64,000 nucleotides of DNA from Dactylorhiza incarnata (GCA_033032865.1 JAWHQI010000228.1:4068501-4132500), one strand, 5' to 3'; counted from the first letter of the stretch, positions 33,608 to 45,809 are shown. Translations and numbers: made by a program. Notes: generated by a model not told the origin, from the sequence alone.

Positions 33608-35151
33608 TGGAAGTATCTAGTTTCTACCTAAATCACCTAGAGGGGGTGAATAGGAGAATTCTATTGCTTTGCACGGAATTAAAAACTTGATCACAAAGCA
33701 CACAGAAAATCAGCACACACCACAAAGACAAGGATTTGTAGTGGTTCCCCGGAATGGGTACGTCCACTTTCCCGCCTCACATATCTCGCACTTCAGGCTA
33801 GACTAGGCTACTTCACCTATCTGAAATTTAAACAAATCTTACAACTCGGAGTATACAACTCCTACAAACTCGGAGAACAACCACTCCTACAAAATCTCAG
33901 AGAACAACCTCTCCTACAATCGATCCTCTAAACTAGGATCTACAAAAACTCAGAAGAGAAACTTCCTACAAAATATTGTAAATGATGTTTTTACAAATCT
34001 TTAGATTGAGAGACAATATTCTAAAATCTCAAAGAGATTTATCTTCTTCAGATCTTAAAATAGATCATAAAATCTCAAAGAGATTTAGACTGAAATGAAA
34101 GCTTTGAACTTGAAAGGGAAGAAGAGAGAAATCTTATCTTGAGAAAACTGGATATGAAAACTTAGGAGACAACAAGATCTGAAAAGATCTTAAGGGAATC
34201 TGAAATCAGAGATCTTGTTGAATCTTTTCTTCGAGAAGGATCGTGCAAGAAATTTGTCGGCAGCAAGAATGTCTTTTGCAAGAAAGAAGAAAGACGACAC
34301 AGACAATTTGCAATTTCTAAGAATAGGCACGATTAGGGTTAGATGAAATAACCCTTAAGTATTTATAACAATCCTTCTCTAACGGCTAGAATCGGAATCT
34401 AAGGAAAGATCTCCATGTGTACTGTACATGGTGAAGACCTTACAGAAAAGCCGTCAGCGATTTCGTAAACAAAAACCGTATGACTTCATTCATCGAATGA
34501 ACTCGTCAAGTCTTTGGACTACTCAACGTTTTCACATAACTACTCGCCGAAAACTTCCTGATAACTCGACGAAAAGAACTTACCTGAAAGTTGATATGGG
34601 AAGAATCTTTAACTTACACCACTCGATAACTTCTCGAGAGAACTCGACAAATTCGTCATGTGTTCATGAGAAATCAATAGACCAGTCGATGAATTTTTCA
34701 AGTGTTCTCGTGTGAACGCTTGATTTACTCGACAAAAAATACTTGATCAATTTTATCAGCAACCTTTCGAGTAATCTCGATGAACTGAGCAAGTCCTCAC
34801 GAGATGTCTCGATGAATTAGATGAGAGTACTCGACAAAAATTACTTAGATAATTTTTCTTCCAATCTAGAACATAGCATCAGCTCCTTCTTGACTTTTAA
34901 TTAGTTTTTGAATATGAAGTACAGCCCAATAGAAGGATTTCACATGAGTCAACACCTTGGACTACACAAAGAGGAATTACAATGCATGGGCCAGTGTTTT
35001 ATGACTCATTTAAACATGACATTGGTTTGTACTTAGAAATTAACATCCTGCAAACACATAACTAAAATACCATATTAAATACAATATAAATTCATCTTAG
35101 TTCAATGGGCATTTCTTCAAATCAAGGTTATTGTGGCTACAATACCCAACA
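33608..35151 (-). repeat. Element C 5' LTR
   Basis: 1,544 bp; minus strand TGTTGGG to CTTCCA. ACTCGA/TCGAG words lie at 34490-34850, followed in sense order by a TATA-like GTTATAAATAC at about 34360-34372. Near the inner end are short tandem CTCCTACAA..CTCGGAGA units at 33840-33925 and the end signature CACCCCCTCTAGGTGAT (33640-33655, minus). Confidence 0.9.
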
Positions 35152-35748
35152 CTTTTATTTTCTGAATCGCCATAGTCGAGCTTATAAATCTTTTCTTTTG
35201 ACCACGGATACTAAAGAGATCAAATCAGATCCTGAAGAAGGTGAGATTCTCAAACCTATCTTTGAGGATGTTCACACTTTGCGGACTCAGGAGCCAATGT
35301 TGGAGGACCAATTGTGGGCTCGGGAGTGAATGTTGTAGTACCAACTCATGACTCAGACCGCTAACTTTGATGAAAAGCTGCATGCCAATGAAAAATGAGT
35401 TCACGAAGAGTATGAAGTGAAGCTTGTTGAGCTCAAAAAAACACTTTGAAAGTCTGAGAAGGATATTGAATACAATAAGGGGAAGGCCGATGTGACCGCT
35501 GAGGTCGGCATGCTCAAAGCTAGTCCTTCCTACATGACCCTGCTTCCGGTAACTTCTGGCGGTCACCAAGAAGAAAGGCCATCTTCTAAGATCATTCTGG
35601 TCCTCTTGGATCAGGTGGATAGGGACATCACAAAGATTCACAAAGTGACGATTTCAGCGCATTCGAGTATGGCGTCCACAATGATCTCTGTCAATGAGAT
35701 ACAAGATGTCGCTACTTTCATTGGAAGGAAACATTCAGTAAGGAGATA
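35152..35748 (+). pseudogene. Region L: Tat-type aORF-a remnant (coiled-coil protein end)
   Basis: Fragmentary + frames with ANFDEKLHANEK, YEVKLVELKKTL.KSEKDIEYNKGKADVTAEVGMLKAS, then DQVDRDITKIHKV. The order and spacing mirror the minus-strand gene at 62995-64000 (Lys/Glu coiled coil, then a His/Arg-rich end). Element C abuts at 35151, so the 5' part is missing. Function unknown. It is interpreted as part of an antisense aORF block of a Tat-lineage gypsy element. Confidence 0.55.
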
Positions 35749-36141
35749 GAATTTTATTTTCATTTAGGCGGTCTCAGAAGACATTAGATTTGGACAATTT
35801 GATTCTGTTTGTAATATATATTGATGGTTTAATTCCCTTTCTATGCAGCCTCTGCAATGTTGTGATATCGATCTCTAAGGTTGTGTGTTGTCTGCCATTT
35901 TTCCTTTGCATATTTTCTGACTTGCTGCTTGAGATGGTGCCCTCTGATTTATTATGATTGATTTTGCTGTTATTATTTCTCACCCAATATGCAGGTATGG
36001 CGGTCTAGGAGGTTTACTCGGGGTCACGAACTTGGTCATCATGACGATTTTTTTTCGATTTCTATATATAATTGAGTTTAGAATTGAAGTTTCACGCTTT
36101 AGTTAATGCACCCTAAGCACCTGTCTCAGCAATCTCACAAA

Positions 36142-37712
36142 ATGGTTTTCGCTCGAGTTGTCGCTGCTGAGACTTTTGTGAACGTCGATCACAGACCATG
36201 CCGACTCTCTCAAGATGAGTATGTGTCTTTTCTGGAAAGACACATGATTCAGAATCAGATCGTTGTGTGACTTCCTAAGGAGGATGAAGTGCTAAATTTT
36301 GGTGCAAAGAATAAGCTTATCATCCCAATCGATCACTTTGATTGCGGTCTGATGCTTTTCCTGCCTAGGAATTCCTGGAGATAATGGAATATTATGGTGT
36401 TGTGTTCGGACAACACCCATCAAACTCCATCGGTCCCATGTTTCCTTTAATCAGCTACTTGAGATTTGCAAAGATCAAATTTACAATGGATCTATTCCTC
36501 TCTACTTTTACCAAAACTCGCTAAAAGAGGGGAGGAAGAAGGAAGAGTTCAAAGGTTTGATGTACATGTCAAGGAATCAAAGTCCTGAATCTTCCAAACA
36601 AGATTCCTTTCTGAACTGAATGGTTCTTGGTGTTCTTAGGTGACTTCGGCAGTCTCATGACTTTGCCTTCTCACCGAGGAGAAGGAGTTTTCAGAAAGCC
36701 AAAAATGATCTTAGAAGTGGAGCACAAAATATTGGCGTTCCTAGCTGGCAAGCACCTTGACCTCTTCCACTACTTGGCCTCTGGCCTGTGGTCGCCGAGG
36801 TCACTCCTGAAGAAAGTTAGTAGCTATATGCAGTGTCATTACCATTTACTTTAAGTTTTTCTAATTTTTTTGTTTCCTTTCATCGACCTTGGCGGACCCA
36901 ATAGTCAATCTCGTGGCACCGGATGAAGAAGTCCTCACCCAGAGGGAGATGTAGCAAAGGCGAGACCACAAGAGGGTGAATACTGAGACCATTGAAGAGT
37001 CTGAAACCGCTAGCGAGATGTTTCCTCTGATAGGATTTTGCAGAAAGATGAAAGACATCAAGGGCAAGCCCATTCTCAAGGGGAATGAGAAGGGGAAGAG
37101 CGTGAAGGTGTCAACCGCCCTTCCTCTTTGGAGCGGGAAGTTGACTCTCCATTCCAACGCGGTCACCTTTATGTTATATGACATACGTAACACTAAAGAT
37201 GTCTATGCCATTGAGCCCGAGATGCTCCCTGATATGGCCACACAAGCGGCCGCCAGAAGTGTGGTCTTAAACCAGCACATGGCGCGGTCTCTTCGAATGG
37301 CCCGAAACAACAATGACGCTCTGCAATAAAGATTACAAGTAATGAAATTTTACCTATGGTCAGTTACTCCCATTCATCATGACCGCGCTATCTCATATTC
37401 TTTCTTTTATAGAAAATGAATGAAGAAGCTTATCATATTGATAATCCTGCCATCCAAAAGGCAATGTTAAAGCATATAAAAGGAGCATTTGACATGACGA
37501 TCTTGCGACATCACGAATGCGGCAGTCTCTTTACTGAGTTTCAGCAGGTAGAATTTGCTGATCTATTTCCAGAAATTGCAAGAATGATCAATGAAGCATC
37601 AGTCATTATTTCTGAGACCAGCGAAGAGGGTGAAGAAGGAGAAGATACCGCCAAAGATGTAAATAGAGAGAGAGACCACTCCTTTAAGCGGGAGCCAATA
37701 TATAATAGTTGA
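36142..37712 (+). pseudogene. Region L: Tat-type aORF-b with Transposase_28-like (putative gypsy-type transposon) domain
   Basis: Begins MVFARVVAAETFVNVDHRPCRLSQDEY, aligned with the start of the 62553 gene. 36310-36500 holds the domain signature (LPRKF..IMEYYGVVFGQHPSNSIGP.F..ISYLRF..IKFTMDLF, over a frame shift). Later blocks match the I copy: KGKPILKG....VKVSTALPLWSGK and IDNPAIQK...HIKGAFD.....C.SLFTEF, then an acidic end. GT-AG introns are likely at about 36815-36905 and at 37339-37412. Broken by stops. The role is unknown; related ORFs are reported in plant Tat elements. Confidence 0.68.
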
Positions 37713-38301
37713 TTAGCTGAGTTCGGTAGGGGCCTCAAGCTCTGGGTCCAAGATTCCTCCCAGAAGCTCGAAAGAATATTCAGAGGAGACCCCATCCTCA
37801 TAATCAGAGGAGCGAGCTTCAAAAAGATCAAAGAGCAACCAAGAAGACTGAAGATCATTTCTAGTTGCCATTTCTTTATTTGTTTGAAATGTAACTGATG
37901 GTTTTGAAACCGCACGATCTCTGTACACTGCAAAAAATAAAAAGAAAGAAATATTTTGTGTACCTTTATCTATTTTCTGTGAATGAATGCTCTTCTTATA
38001 TTGAATATGATTCTTATTATATTTTCTGATTTGCGACCTCATTATGATTTCCCATAAGTTAGAGTCAATCTCAATACATTTAAATCGATTTCTAGACTTG
38101 AAATAGAAAAACAGATGTCTCCATTATGTGCGATCCCATAATCCAAAGAAGGAAAATATTCATTCGATCACAAGTTTTGAAGTTATCGAGCTAGAATCTT
38201 TAGCTGTATATGAGAGATCGACAAAATTTCGAGCATATAACAAATCATTTTGGTTTGGAGAACAACGGATAATCAATGATGGCGATCTCTTGAATGCTAG
38301 G
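37713..38301. other. Region L distal noncoding part
   Basis: Sequence after aORF-b with no supported gene. ORFs at 37713-38042 (-) and 38128-38346 (+) lack family motifs. It ends directly at a chromovirus LTR start (TGTAAGACCCC, 38302). Confidence 0.5.
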
Positions 38302-38386
38302 TGTAAGACCCCAGTTTTCAAGTGCAATGAATTCAAAAGGTTTTAAAGCCTTGGAGCTAGCGCCAGGCGCTAGTACTAGCACCGGC
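38302..38386 (+). repeat. Chromovirus LTR 5' fragment (H family)
   Basis: The first 85 bp, TGTAAGACCCCAGTTTTCAAG..., match the start of the H LTR (11069), including an identical 20-mer GAGCTAGCGCCAGGCGCTAG at 38354-38373. It is cut off by K at 38387. No polypurine tract precedes it, so it is the left end of an inserted element or solo LTR. Confidence 0.8.
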
Positions 38387-39601
38387 TGTAACATCCCCCA
38401 AACAACTTGACCCCCATGATGGTTTTGTCATGACAAAACCATAGGTAGAGCTCAAGACCATGTGAGGTTAGGTGAGAAAGGGAAAACCCAAGTGGTCTGC
38501 AAATAGTAGTTTTCAAATATCTAGCCTAGGTTTAACTTTAGTGTCTCACTTTGAACCTTTACCCAACCATAGAATCCCTAACCCATTAGGGGTCTCCTTG
38601 GAGCACCAAGGATCCATTAGGGTCAACAAAAGGGGCCAAATTGACCAAAGTCAACCCTAGCCCTAATTTTGGTCAAACTGCCCTATAAAGGGGCAATTCA
38701 CCCTCACCTTGCCAAATTGACCCTACCTACACTTTCCTAACCCTTAAGAGAGTCCAAGGTGTCACTGTCTACCCATTGTGGTCGACCCAAGTGGTCAATT
38801 TGACCAAAGTCAACCTTAGCCTAAGTTTAGGTCAAAATGACCTACTTTACCCAAATTGAGCCCAATCCATTTGGGCTAGCCCAACTAAAGTGGTCCACCA
38901 CCTAGTGGGCTTTGTAATTACTTAAATCACCACTCAATTTCTGTAATTGGTGATAAGGAGAGAGAAAATGGAGGTTTCCCCCAAATTGAAGAGAGAAGGA
39001 GAGCATTCATTGTGATTAATGCATTTGATCCTTCAATTCCTCCCCAATTGATGAGCATTTACTTTCCCCTTCAGTTAAAAATAGATTTCTAGAGTTTCTA
39101 TGGCCATGTGAGCTGCATTAGGGGAGAATTAGAGGTGGGCGAAAGCTCCACTAATGGACATTAATGGCAATTGATGCTAAGGCTCCTCCCCTCCCCCAAT
39201 TGATCTCATTTACACCCTCAGGGATCAGAGAGGAGTGAAACCCCCCTCCTCCCCGAAGAAATTGAGCACCAAAGGCTAGGATTGACATGGCGCCGAAAGC
39301 TACACCTCCGTCCATGGCAACTCGCCGGAATACGCGCCACCAAGCCCCCACACAGGTCCGATCTTCCCTCTCTCCCCTAGTGCTAGATCCTCGACTGAGT
39401 TGGGGCTTGATTCGAGCTCAATGAGGCTCGGATCGCCCTTCCAAAAGTAGCCATTTCGAGCTCTCTTTTCCCTCCTCTAAACCACGATTCCGACCACCTC
39501 CGGCCGGCCAACCACCCCCTATCACCGGCCACCACCTCAACGGAGGTGGTGGTGGCATTAGTTGGTCGTGAAATCACCCCCGCAAAGGTGCCTAGAATGG
39601 G
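38387..39601 (+). repeat. K: gypsy-type LTR, left part
   Basis: Begins TGTAACATCCCCC directly inside the H-type LTR. It has repeated GGTCAA/TTGACC words (38540-38860) and no ORF of known family. It continues beyond element D at 51852. Candidate target copy on the left: CCGGC (38382-38386); no right partner is recognised. Confidence 0.6.
39597..39601. repeat. Target-site duplication of D, left copy (ATGGG)
   Basis: ATGGG here against ACGGG at 51847-51851; one transition. Confidence 0.7.
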
Positions 39602-41155
39602 TGAAAGTATTTAATTAAGGGTAGCTAATCACCTAGAGGGAGGTGAATAGGTTATTTTAAATTCTATTTAGATTCTTGATCAAAACCTAAATTTATGTGA
39701 GTTATAATCAGAGCTTTCAAGAAACAAACACAAACACAGAATTTTATAGTGGTTCCCCTATCTTGGGTACTCAACTTCCCCCCTTCTCCCCTCTAGCAGT
39801 GTGCCAGATAGGGATTATATCTTCTCTAGATCGCAGACCACAAAAGGTCTTACAGCTCAGATCTCAACAGATCTTACAGTCTCAGATCTCAACAGATCCT
39901 ACAATCTCAGACTTAACAAAGTCCTACCTTAGCCTTTCTAACAATAGGCTTACACTCAGATTCACCACTGAATCTTACAACTCAGATCACAACTGATCCT
40001 ACAACTCAGATCCTTGAAAGATCCTACACTCAGATTTGACAACTCAGATCCTACAGGAATTGAAAGAGATAGTAATATCACTTAGACTCAGATTCTTCAA
40101 TGTATTGAGTCTTCTTGATCTATCTGAATGATCAGACAGAAATCTTCAACAGATCAGCAACAGCAAAATGGTCTTCTTGAATTGCACAGGCTGTGATGAC
40201 TGTTCTTCTTTAGGAAGACAGATTTTCCTCCTTGACCTTCTCTCTTCAGAAATAATATCAGCACCAGATTGCTGAAACGATTTCTTCAAGTTAGAACGAT
40301 TCTGAAAGAGGAGATGGCTTCTTCAGATTCTTCCACTGATTTCACCTTGAACAACGGAGAAGATAATATCTTCAATTAGGAATATTGAACTACTTTTCAA
40401 TCACGAATCATCCCTTCTATTTATAACCCACAGCCCGCGCCTTCTGAGATGCCCTTTATGTCAACGTGACATCAGATCTTTAATGGTCTTTAGTGACTTT
40501 AGAATTGACGAGGAGTTGATACATGGTCATCGTCTCGACATGGCTCAGCTTGCTGTAGATGTACTGTTACACAATCTTTAACTCAGAGCTTTGCAGGAAG
40601 AGGGCGTTGAGTAGTGTGTATCTCTGTCGACGCTTTTTCTATAAGCTGTCAAGCGATGTGTAGAAGCTCAACACTTTCTACATAGACTGAAACTCTCAAA
40701 GCCTCCTTTTGAGGCGACGAGCAATCTTTAGTCGTTCAACGCTCTTTATCTGTTGGCGTCAAGCGATGTATAGGAGCTTGACGCTTTTTAACTTTGCCTT
40801 CTCATCTAGACTCTTTTTGCTGATGTTGAGCTAACTGAAGTTGGTTGACTCTTCTTATTCTACGGCGTCGAGCGATATTCCTTGGCTCGACGCTTCTTGA
40901 CTTGGTCTCAGATCTTCAGTCAGCGACCTTGCCTTTTGAGACAACAGACATGGGTCGACGCTTCTGGGTCACAGGCGTCGAGCGATGTGTGGTGTCTCGA
41001 CGCTTGTGAACTTATATGAATTTCTTGAGCACCTAGCTTGACCTGATCTCCTACACAGTGATTCTAGATAATATATCAAATACATTGTGAGGTATATCTT
41101 TGACTTAGGAATGGACTTCTGCAAATCTAGAACATTGTGGGCAATGGTCCCAACA
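39602..41155 (-). repeat. Element D 3' LTR
   Basis: Minus strand TGTTGGGACC to CTTTCA. GGCGTCGAGCGAT...CTCGACGCTT inverted pairs lie at 40602-41006, followed in sense order by a GC-rich stretch and a TATA-like GGGTTATAAATAG at about 40425-40437. Short CAGATCTCAACAGATCCTAC tandem units are at 39850-40030. Confidence 0.92.
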
Positions 41156-41172
41156 ATCTCCCCCTATTTGAA
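41156..41172 (-). other. Element D polypurine tract
   Basis: Minus strand CTTCAAATAGGGGGAGAT abutting TGTTGGG, as in C and E. Confidence 0.87.
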
Positions 41173-41520
41173 GAAGTCATAACCTTAGTCAATGATGTAC
41201 CCCCTTTTTAGAAAGATAACCACAATTTTCTACACAGACAATCATAACATGATGAATACAACACTTTATAAAACCAGATTACCATAACATTCCAACAAAA
41301 GAACATATCTCAGACATGATTTATAATATGAGCACAGAATCACAAATTACATGATCTACATCACAAGTAGTTCAGAATAAATCATGTAAATATAAGACAA
41401 AAATCACATCACAGGCATATATATATGATGATAATAAAAGTTAGTTTGCTCTGGGAGCTCATCAAGATTGTCCAAAATTATACACAACATTATCTGAGAA
41501 CTTTAAGAAAAATTCAAGTC

Positions 41521-44174
41521 CTATTGTTGTTCTGGTTCCTTGATATCTATTCCTCTCCTGGCTTTCTTGGATCGGGATTCAGCAACTTCTTTCCTTCTCT
41601 GGAAGTAGACAAATGGCCTTGGGAAGTATCTGATTGGCTCCTTATCACTTGCCTGAACTTTCCCAGCCAACCTGTCAGCTTTGAACTTTATCTTCAGCTC
41701 CTCTTGATCCCTGTGCTTCCTCCACTCAGCTTCAGAGTACCATTTCTCCCTTTCTCCTGGATTGCCTTTCACAGCTTCCCATGCTCCCAGAATTATGTCT
41801 CTTGAGGAGGGAGACCAATGTTCATAATCATCCCTTGCTTCAATTTCTTCTCTGAATTTCCTCTTGCTAGATTCTATTTGTTCAAAATTAATGTTCTTTC
41901 TCTTGTTCTTATCTTCAGGACTGTACATCTTTGCAATTTGCTTTTTATTTTGGGTAGGAGATGCAGGCTTATATTCAGAAACTTGATCATCATAGTTTAT
42001 GGGAGGATAGCCTAAAGTTTCTCTTATGGAATTGGAGGTCCAAACGGCATGCTCAGAGCTGGCTTTAATCATTGACCTCTCCCCCTTTATGACTTCTTCT
42101 GCTATATGATCTCTTAGAACATTTTTTTGAAATCTAATCTGAACCTCCAGATGATTTACTCCTCCTTCAATAGTTTTCTTAACCTTAAGAAGATGATCAT
42201 CAATGGTATCTGTAGTCATTTTTACTTGATCCTTTAGGGTAGAGGAGCTTACATCAATCTTGGCTTGCATATCAGCATCATGTTGTTGCAGCTTTGCTTC
42301 TATTTTGGCAGTGCCTGTTAGAATTTAAGCAACTTGTTCTTTGTATAACACCTGTATATTGTTGCTCAAGATTCCATAATTCAGTTGAACATCATCTGCA
42401 GTCTTTGCAATACTTGCTTATTTTTCTTTAATTTCCTTTGAAGTCTCTTTGATGGAATCTAGCTGTTCAGTTGTATAATCCATAGAAGCACCAGCTCTTT
42501 TGAAGAATTTGACCATTTCCTCTCTCAGTGCATTCATCTGATGGTTGACTTCAAACCTTAATAATCTCATCTAAAAATTTACTTCATTTTTCATTTTTGT
42601 GTTGTTTTCCTCAATGTACTGTTCCAGTGATCTTCATTGATTGTTAAGCAACTCCTCCAGCTGAGGTAGTATAGGACTTAGGTCCACATTAATTTCTCTT
42701 GCTACACCAGCGCTGGTACTGCTGTCTTCATTGATCAAAGAGTCTTCTCTATATCTCATATGTGAGCTGGAGGATTCTATTTTGATAACTTTCTCAGCCT
42801 TTTTCCTTTTGGTGGGATATTCTCCTCCCACATCAATTGAATTAATATCAGGATTCTCTGGAGTAGGAAACTCTTGCTGATACTCCCCCTCAACTGCTGT
42901 ATTGTCGAAGTTAGTATTATCTGGAGCAGGGATCTCATGATGAGACTCCCCCTCAACTGGTGCATTATCTGGATCATGATTCTCAGGAGCAGGGATCTCA
43001 TTCTGAGACTCCGCCTCAACTTCTGCATTGTCTGGATCAAGATTCTCTGGAGCAGGGATCTCAGTTTGAAACTCCACCTCAACTCCTGTATTGTTAAAAT
43101 CAGTATTATTTTGGGCAGGGATCTCATCCTGAGCCTCCCCCTCATTTTGAAACTTTCCTTCATCTATTGCAGGGGATCCTGATGGACCTCCTCTCTCTTC
43201 TTCTTCCTTCTCCTTCCCATATTGTTCTTTGTTGTTCTTGTCAACCCCTTTCAGTAGAGGATCAGTACATGTTTGTGTGTCAGGAATACTGTCCCTAGGT
43301 TTGTCCCCTTCTACTTCTTCAGATGTTGTGAGATCAGGATTGTGGATTGGGGGGGATTTTGATTTCCTTCTTGAGGGTGATGACCTTGAAGAGCTGGAAG
43401 AGACCTGCTTCTTCTTTTTCTTCTGAACTTTCTTCTTCTTGGGGGAAGATTCTCTTGGTGGATTACTTGACAAAATCCTTTCCCATCTTTCTGGCATCCT
43501 GATGTCCATTTTCTTCATATGATTTATTTTTGACCCAAGTCTATTGTTTAAAGAATCTGGGATTACTTTAACTTGATACAAAGACAGTATCCTACCCATA
43601 TTGGGTGCTTGGATACATTCTATCACTCTATCAAACACTACTCTTCCCCAATTTGTTTTTAATGTATGGATAATTCTGGTCAGTAGAACGAACATTTCCC
43701 TCGAAATTTTATCATGGGACCCTGTCTTGCATAACAGTCCCTTTCCATTTATATCTGTCAGCAGCTTTCCTCTTGAGTTCATCCCTTTCCTCAGCACACT
43801 ACCAGAAATTTCGTGTGATGTGTCAATTCCACACCAGACTTGGGCTAATCTTATTTGCTCAGAACTCACTTCTTCTTCTTCTTCTTCATCTCTTTTGAGC
43901 CTTGGCAGTTCTAGTGCTTTAGTGAGTCTTGTAGGTGAAATCTTAATCTTCTTTCCATTTACAGAAACTTCGAGTTGGCGGTGTCTATTACTTTATTGGA
44001 GAATAGTTCTAAAACTTCTCATTTCCAGATTAGAGAAAATTCAGATAGAATGAATTCTAGCCCTGATTTGTAAATTAGCTCGATGGTGGTCTTGATTTTT
44101 TTTGGTGCTGCTTGGAATCCATTGCGAACGAGCTCTCCTCCTTCGTAGAGATAATCACTGCTCCTGGGAGGCAT
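41521..44174 (-). pseudogene. Element D aORF: post-pol additional protein, lightly broken
   Basis: Start ATG 44174 (MPPRSSDYLYEGGELVRNGF), set by alignment with C and E. A frameshift near 43950 leads into a 411-aa open stretch (42634-43869): EQIRLAQVWCGIDTSHE, LLCKTGSHDKISREMFVLL, NWGRVVFDRVIE, APNMGRILSLYQ, HMKKMDIRMPERWERI. A Lys/Ser-rich nuclear-signal-like segment follows, then five approx. 20-aa repeats with EIPAPEN.DPDNA and QLEELLNNQ. After several in-frame stops a 249-aa open stretch (41521-42270) has EEVIKGERSMIKASSEHAVW, KFREEIEARDDYEHWSP and a basic end. The architecture is a folded N-terminal domain, acidic repeats, coiled coil and basic tail. Function unknown. Confidence 0.82.
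42845..43155 (-). repeat. Tandem repeats in the D aORF (acidic EIPAPEN-type units)
   Basis: About five units of roughly 57-63 bp encode variants of EIPAPENxDPDNAxVExE. They keep the frame, and copies differ by point changes. They form an acidic Pro/Asn-rich linker between the N-terminal domain and the coiled coil. Confidence 0.82.
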
Positions 44175-44543
44175 TGTAGTTGTTGATTTTCGATTGAAAG
44201 TTTTGATGGAGAGATTTTCTAGGGCAGAGAATTTCGAACTAGGAATTCTAGGTTAAGCATAGGTACTGACTAAGTGTCTTCCCAATTTATAAAATTTCTA
44301 GTTCTAGAAGATAAATAGCCGCGCGCCAGACTTGTTTAACAAAATTGATCAAATGGTTCAGATTCACCCTGTCTCAGAACAGCCTTACTCTCCTTGTAAA
44401 GGCGTTGACACTGCTCGACGCCAATTGTCCTCACTTAGCACTCAACGCTAAGTATACGCGCTCGACGCTGAGTGTACACTCTCGACGCTGAGTGTACATG
44501 CTCGACGCCAGATGTAACTTTACTCACCCTTTTGACTTATTGT
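44175..44543 (-). promoter_or_regulatory. Element D internal promoter-like region upstream of aORF
   Basis: It starts at the pol stop. Four 20-bp tandem units, CTCGACGCTGAGTGTACACT type, occupy 44441-44520 (starts at 44441, 44461, 44481, 44501), with another CTCGACGC at 44414. In sense order a GCGCGCGGCTATTTAT stretch follows, then a TATA-like TTTTATAAATTGGG at 44281-44294 and a leader of about 110 bases to ATG 44174. The D LTR has the same CTCGACGC words and a GCGCGGGCTGTGGGTTATAA stretch before its start. Confidence 0.62.
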
Positions 44544-45806
44544 TTATTTCAAGATAACTTCATTCCATAGTAACATTCCTAGTTCAATTATGAAGTTATT
44601 GAATTTTGTCTCATACAAAGGTTTAGTGAATATGTCAGCCATTTGTTTGTGTGTGGGTACATATTCAATTATGATATCCCCATTTTCCACATGTTCTCGA
44701 ATGAAGTGATATCTAATTTCTATGTGCTTTGTTCTACTATATGACACAGGATTGTTAACAATAGCAATAGCATTAGTATAATCACAATATAAAGGAGATT
44801 TATTTAGCTGGATTTTATAGTCTTGGAGTTGATGTTGAATCCACAGTAGCTGAGCACAGCAGTTTCCAGCTGAGTTGTACTCAGATTCTGCTGTAGAGAT
44901 AGCAACACTAGTTAGCTTCCTGCTACTCCAGGATATCAGCCTTTTACCAAGGAATTGACAGGTGCCTGATGTGCTTTTCCTGTCCTCCTTGCATCCTGCA
45001 AAATCTGCATCTGAAAATCCAGTCAGTTCAAAATCATTGCTCCTAGGGTACCATAGGCCAAGATTGGGAGTACCCTTTAGATATCTCAAGATTCTTTTGA
45101 CAGCAGTGTAGTGAGATTCCTTAGGGCTCACTTGATACCTAGCACACACACATGTTGAGAACATAATGTTTGGCTTACTAGAAGTTAGGTAGAGCGGTGA
45201 GCCAACAATGCCTCTGTACAAGGTTACATCAATAGGTTTTCCTTTGTCATCCTTGTCTAGTGACATGTTGGTTTCCATTGGGGTTTTCATGACAGAGGAA
45301 TTTTCCATTCCAAACTTCTTGAGGATCTCCTTAGTATACTTGGTCTGAGAAATGAAAATTCCTTCCTCAGACTGTTTTACTTGGAGTCCCAAGAAGTATT
45401 TGAGCTCACCCATGCTGCTCATTTCAAATTTCCCTTGCATAAGGCTTGCAAACCTTTTAAAAGGTTATTATCAGTTGAGCCAAAAATTATGTCATCTACA
45501 TATATTTGTACTAGTATAATATGACCTTTGACTACCCTAAGAAACAATGTCTTGTCTATTTTTCCCCTTGAGAATTTGTTCTCAATGAGAAACCTAGACA
45601 ATGTCTCATACCAGGCCCTAGGTGCCTGTTTTAGACCATACAAAGCTTTTAGTAAAAGATAAACATGGTTTGAATGAGTGGAGTCAATAAAACCTGGGGG
45701 CTGTTCTACATATACTTCCTCCAGGATTGTTCCATTAAGAAATGCTGACTTCACATCCATTTGATAGACTCTGAATCCAATACGTGCTGCAAAGGCCAGG
45801 AATAGC

Positions 45807-45809
45807 CTT
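45807..45809. repeat. Target-site duplication of MITE, left copy (CTT)
   Basis: CTT here and at 46088-46090. Confidence 0.8.

Larger units (their letters stand above)
14918..35151 (-). mobile_element. Element C: Ty1/copia, SIRE/Maximus-like, interrupted by element B
   Basis: Minus-strand order is 5' LTR (33608-35151), PBS, gag, PR, integrase, RT-RNase H, internal promoter-like region, aORF, polypurine tract and truncated 3' LTR (14918-15818). Removing B (9.4 kb plus one 5-bp target copy) leaves about 10.8 kb, typical of the lineage. The left LTR lacks about 640 bp of its distal end, so no target duplication can be seen. All genes carry stops or frameshifts, and C looks older than D. Confidence 0.87.

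Noticed and set aside
38472..38660. 62-aa ORF in the left part of K as a host peptide gene
   Set aside because: The region is repeat-rich LTR sequence with GGTCAA words, and no promoter or homology is visible.
41425..43426. Plus-strand ORFs of 65-150 aa opposite the D aORF
   Set aside because: Antisense shadows of a long acidic/Lys-rich minus-strand frame; hydrophobic runs are only complements of Glu/Lys codons.
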